From positions 7,457-37,533 of the forward strand of contig AVPN01000759.1 of assembly GCA_000695325.1 (NCBI GenBank): a DNA stretch of 30,077 bases, written 5' to 3'. The translations under genes were made by a program, and so were the position numbers. Below are positions 29,201 through 30,077 of this stretch, one piece after another. The notes beneath the pieces are model-generated. The model saw only the letters and a list, made by a program, of their open reading frames with translations. It had not been told where the DNA came from and searched no databases. Source of the stretch: Pleurobrachia bachei. Its lineage: Eukaryota; Ctenophora; Tentaculata; Cydippida; Pleurobrachiidae. Every line of letters begins with the position of its first letter. Positions within the stretch are counted from its first letter, which is position 1.

Positions 29201-29869
29201 CTAGAATTGGAGATCCATCCAAGATGACAGCAGAGTTAGCTCAGCAACTACGAGATGACTGCCTGAAGGATCTTAAGGATCGTCTTGTTGACATGGCCAA
29301 TCTTATCCAGGGACGCTTTGAAAAGGTACAACTTTTCGGTAATATAGGCACAGTTTTATTGAAATCACGAGTACTTAATTTGGTAAACATAACTGCGGTT
29401 AAGTACTTTTAGTTGGTCTCTAACATGTCTCTAACAGTAACATGTTAATGGAAGTCTAGCTAGGCAGTTAATAGTCAGCTACTCATGATTCCAACCCACA
29501 ACAGGAGACCCAACAGCTCCAGTGGAAGCAGAACTGGTACCAACAAAACCAGACTACTATGACAAAGGAAGAAGAGGAACAATATGTGAGCTATTGTAGC
29601 GAGGCAATGTTCAAAATACACATCCTGGAGGAACGACTAAACAGGTGAGTGAAGAGACTAACTAATAACTAGTGAGTAGTGGGTGGTCTTTGGAAGCCAT
29701 TTCGCTAACCAATACACTGAACTGTCTCTCTGAACAGGGAGCTCACCTAGATGCATTACTGTATTAACCCCAATTATTTTACAGGCACAAAGAGCTAGCC
29801 CCACAAAAGTATGTGTCACTGGAATCGAAATTGATGAGTGACAATCGATTAGCGGAGTTCCTGAATTAA
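20276..29869 (+). CDS. DRC7: DRC7 (CCDC135/Lobo), nexin-dynein regulatory complex subunit, 17 exons
   Basis: Axonemal linker protein needed for motile cilia and sperm flagella. Exons: 20276-20485, 20578-20703, 20791-20928, 21068-21208, 21357-21512, 26278-26409, 26548-26737, 26914-27042, 27271-27463, 27564-27720, 27986-28096, 28255-28356, 28568-28678, 28846-28956, 29131-29325, 29505-29644, 29785-29869. They total 2427 nt, 808 residues (human 874). Hallmarks: CTTLRPTLLPYKELYDWDGC; transglutaminase-like KGNCFDFSTLLCSLLLGAGY with Cys130; GMRVHCWVLVLAGKRE joining VPENFFIEPSTG; NYWVNMQDC; SWVEEIVLP; MELDYLAPFLARIGD; HKELAPQKY at the end. The N-terminus is shorter than in human because the long acidic leader is missing. 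An acidic run (about 390-400) precedes SWVEEI. Intron 5 (4.8 kb) contains an antisense GPCR gene. Exons 7 and 8 have duplicated splice donors. Confidence 0.95.
21756..25247 (-). CDS. LDLa-ectodomain rhodopsin-class GPCR, intronless, nested in DRC7 intron 5
   Basis: One uninterrupted 1163-codon frame. The signal peptide is MFLTIIVLVLLSTGGSSS. The Cys-rich ectodomain (about 19-687) contains LDL-receptor class A modules with the CDxxxDCxDxSDE-type core: LCDGTEDCAGGMDES, VVDCENGVDEKDNWEMC, VCDLVDDCGDRSDEEAGC and KCDGKTDCKDFSDEC, the last two just before TM1. Seven membrane segments span about 689-1055. ISVYRLY takes the place of the DRY motif, CCWLPF is in TM6 and NPILY in TM7. Extracellular loop 2 is long (about 75 residues, with YYGARC). 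The basic tail ends in SRRRRTLV. LDLa plus class-A heptahelix resembles RXFP/relaxin receptors and molluscan GRL101, but I see no leucine-rich repeats, so the ligand class is open. The ATG follows a TTTACAG acceptor-like site by four bases. Confidence 0.92.
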   Translation of the reverse strand: MFLTIIVLVLLSTGGSSSLWSIGNTSKIPLPPGPPNNREPIPEKEASEDLCPIADDHGFLARICNKEDYWNGGTGIFQCATSPNITYTKRGVYDVRTRVYTDVYSERCPNDSAMYQACGKSDKGGFSGMHFVELFDQPPLCGVICFDGYRGNLIQKDDQVCGDITVGTMRHLLTLQDGSVFQVSLKVGGVCDGICDEIWVGKGLTPDPSLTCVEERDCGGGIIYGSISKDLVFMPFQGMPEEGTSSPWDQDVPLCKASSSPADVHGSDFPLYNGSRCFLTISGRNENGFSSSRSTYCVHTGLDQTSCTDPAKVGGSCLVSGYPTTISIYVICDGNDPIIQLCDDGIELKCIRVGRHCLIHKHKLCDGTEDCAGGMDESKIWCGPGKITTHTCQRRFGKTSRVLVDWIRDGVVDCENGVDEKDNWEMCGNGTTLRVKVNTSPCSNVFLCHGNHSEFLETSAMCSSTKTCDKRACQSARRAVTVKKALFPSSTARTLGKEYLVGNVCNKGLSSVLLHMKEVCYLRKFNHSFHQFFGKNLTTALASLSRKQDCRYLYGEAYVFHSCTGQCKNAECPLKRLVLHNSCHNLPIAVYSLNTELGVVTSVFRQKSAFHNNVFVCKNRRCVLFERVCDLVDDCGDRSDEEAGCANNFQCTDNSSFLPLSQKCDGKTDCKDFSDECNSSCSRKTIENHTIAVIAFIMGVLGLVIGLTAFVKTSLQKLPEKSGAFVNQIFVLAISFGDLLTPCYLLFLTVLHWTKNTDFCVKRLEWMSGRSCNFIGVLNTVGATVSSLAMASISVYRLYGTRRALNYRQSGEVTKELRQKVSLCLVFIVLIALAFALVPLLGALEDWFVNGLVFPREIALFLGTVDKAQFLQIAYGYYGARCTERSRREAAISWSSIQGIATEMFSADYGAVSGKKLSFYGNDPVCMFKFFVLSDDPQVVFVWFYISLHFLCFVCVAVCHILILVLSIKAAVPGTDRSKNNRLGRKVALVCVTDFCCWLPFLICCALHTAEVVDMSPWYQVFSLNILPINSVLNPILYSDVLTKVFDEVRPVIGRFLATLNCRRSIFSLLGGGPVRPEEPGQIPANNSYQENTTRAPAGRPEDYRPGEQFEVADKTSNYCRLKMRCYSCNDMMPTKVMIQETAFVSEETTVSYHRSRRRRTLV
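25248..26277. repeat. Complex inverted/direct repeat region in DRC7 intron 5
   Basis: Two direct copies of about 180 bp lie at 25437-25614 and 25954-26142. They share TTTAAGATCAAG or CTTAAGATCAAG, ATCAAACACAAAGGAAT, AAGCGATCTTG-like, CACCT..CTAAGAAATTT, CCCAAAGCGTC, ACGACGTCAAAGA and TTCAACATTGATT. Between them 25635-25720 is an inverted partial copy whose partner is 25891-26014 (ATATCCCCACAAC pairing with GTTGTGGGGATAT). At the centre, 25721-25890 has its own ends, CAGTCAACCC and GGGTTGACTG. The region also contains the GPCR gene's upstream sequence (25254 onward). I read it as a foldback or MITE-like element with a second element nested in it, partly duplicated. Confidence 0.75.
25721..25890. 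mobile_element. 170-bp element with CAGTCAACCC termini (pogo-like MITE)
   Basis: The left end, CAGTCAACCCTTGATCTCGG, faces the right end, GGTCCGAGGGTTGACTG: about 11 bp of perfect inverted repeat, then imperfect. The CAGTC start resembles the 99-bp pogo-like MITE at 7178. It sits between the inverted arms of the larger repeat. Flanks read ATG on the left and TAT on the right, so a TA duplication is no longer clear, suggesting an older insertion. Confidence 0.6.
26731..26785 (+). repeat. Duplicated end and donor of DRC7 exon 7
   Basis: CTGCCTTTAGAGGGTTAG at the exon 7 end recurs about 36 bases downstream as CTGCCTTTAGAGGGTGGG. The exonic bases are copied exactly, and the donor is GTTAGT in the first copy and GTGGGT in the second. 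Using the second donor would read into TAG stops. Confidence 0.8.
27038..27110 (+). repeat. Three tandem 5' splice sites after DRC7 exon 8 (30-bp period)
   Basis: AGTGCTCGTGAGTA occurs three times, with GTGCTC beginning at 27038, 27068 and 27098, in a 30-bp-period tandem repeat. The first copy is the real exon 8 end and donor. The second donor would add 30 nt in frame (REYEIGEGQC, with the split-codon residue unchanged). The third would bring a stop (GTGAGTAA) into the frame. Confidence 0.85.
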
Positions 29870-30077
29870 GGACAGACGCCGGAGTTTAAAAGACTCTTCT
29901 GAGAAGTTTTGCCGATCATCAGTGGCTCTAATTTGTGTTCCTTCGTGGTCAAGAGACTTATATTTGTGTTTTTAGGAAAAGTTAAGGAGCTAGCTCTGTT
30001 TCAGTGTGTAAATACAAGGCCGGATTTTGTATATACAGGGTGTCCCATATATTCTGAGTGTCAGTTGGCGAGCTGTC
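29870..30077. other. DRC7 downstream flank
   Basis: About 165 bp of 3' flank without a recognisable polyadenylation signal, then a possible transposon edge at 30036. No further gene starts before the window ends. Confidence 0.5.
30036..30077. mobile_element. Possible DNA-transposon end, cut by window edge
   Basis: TATATA is followed by CAGGGTGTCCCATATATTC. A TA dinucleotide before CAGGGTGTCCCA resembles the ends of many mariner-like elements. Only 42 bases are present, so this is a guess from the terminal motif. Confidence 0.3.

Overview
This is animal nuclear DNA: multi-exon genes with GT-AG introns, mostly 40-300 bp, long simple-sequence tracts, a 30-copy minisatellite and several small non-autonomous DNA transposons. 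The gene set (Maelstrom, CNTD1, TMEM218, DRC7, an LDLa-ectodomain rhodopsin-class GPCR, an F-box/LRR protein) is metazoan. Moderate base composition, short introns, dense gene packing and strongly diverged proteins suggest an invertebrate, perhaps a sponge or another non-bilaterian. The sequence alone does not fix the phylum. All gene models below are my own exon-by-exon assemblies from splice sites, phase agreement and family similarity. For every multi-exon model the exon lengths add up to an open frame.

Layout. 48-4055 (-): F-box/leucine-rich-repeat protein, eight exons visible, possibly continuing off the left edge. Its first intron is filled by a 40-bp minisatellite that copies the end of exon 1 together with its splice donor. 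4098-6176: no gene, several small repeats and a perfect 21-bp-stem hairpin. 6177-7080 (+): three-exon gene for a small secreted protein that I do not recognise. 7178-7276: a 99-bp pogo-like MITE. 7419-9939 (-), 10346-13823 (-) and 15766-18007 (-): three tandem Maelstrom-like genes, called MAEL-A, MAEL-B and MAEL-C here. They share an ancestral phase-2 intron and Pro/Arg-rich tails but differ greatly in architecture. MAEL-B has no visible HMG box and carries a long coiled coil. 15264-15506 (+): possible 80-residue secreted peptide. 18486-19304 (+): CNTD1-like meiotic cyclin, head to head with MAEL-C. 19524-19999 (+): TMEM218, a ciliary transition-zone protein. 20276-29869 (+): complete 17-exon DRC7, a nexin-dynein regulatory complex subunit. 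An intronless 1163-residue LDLa-GPCR lies antisense inside DRC7 intron 5 (21756-25247), next to a nested inverted-repeat element. The right edge may enter another DNA transposon.

How the genes fit together. From 7.4 to 29.9 kb most genes act in germ cells or cilia: Maelstrom proteins (piRNA pathway), CNTD1 (meiotic crossovers), TMEM218 (cilium gate) and DRC7 (flagellar motility). CNTD1, TMEM218 and DRC7 are co-oriented with gaps of only 219 and 276 bp, and each has a 3' splice acceptor-like AG one to six bases before its ATG. The same is seen at MAEL-A and the GPCR. This points either to spliced-leader trans-splicing or to 5'UTR introns that end at the start codon.

The two most unusual themes are the expanded and remodelled Maelstrom array, and repeated tandem duplication of exon ends together with their 5' splice sites, in at least five places in two genes.
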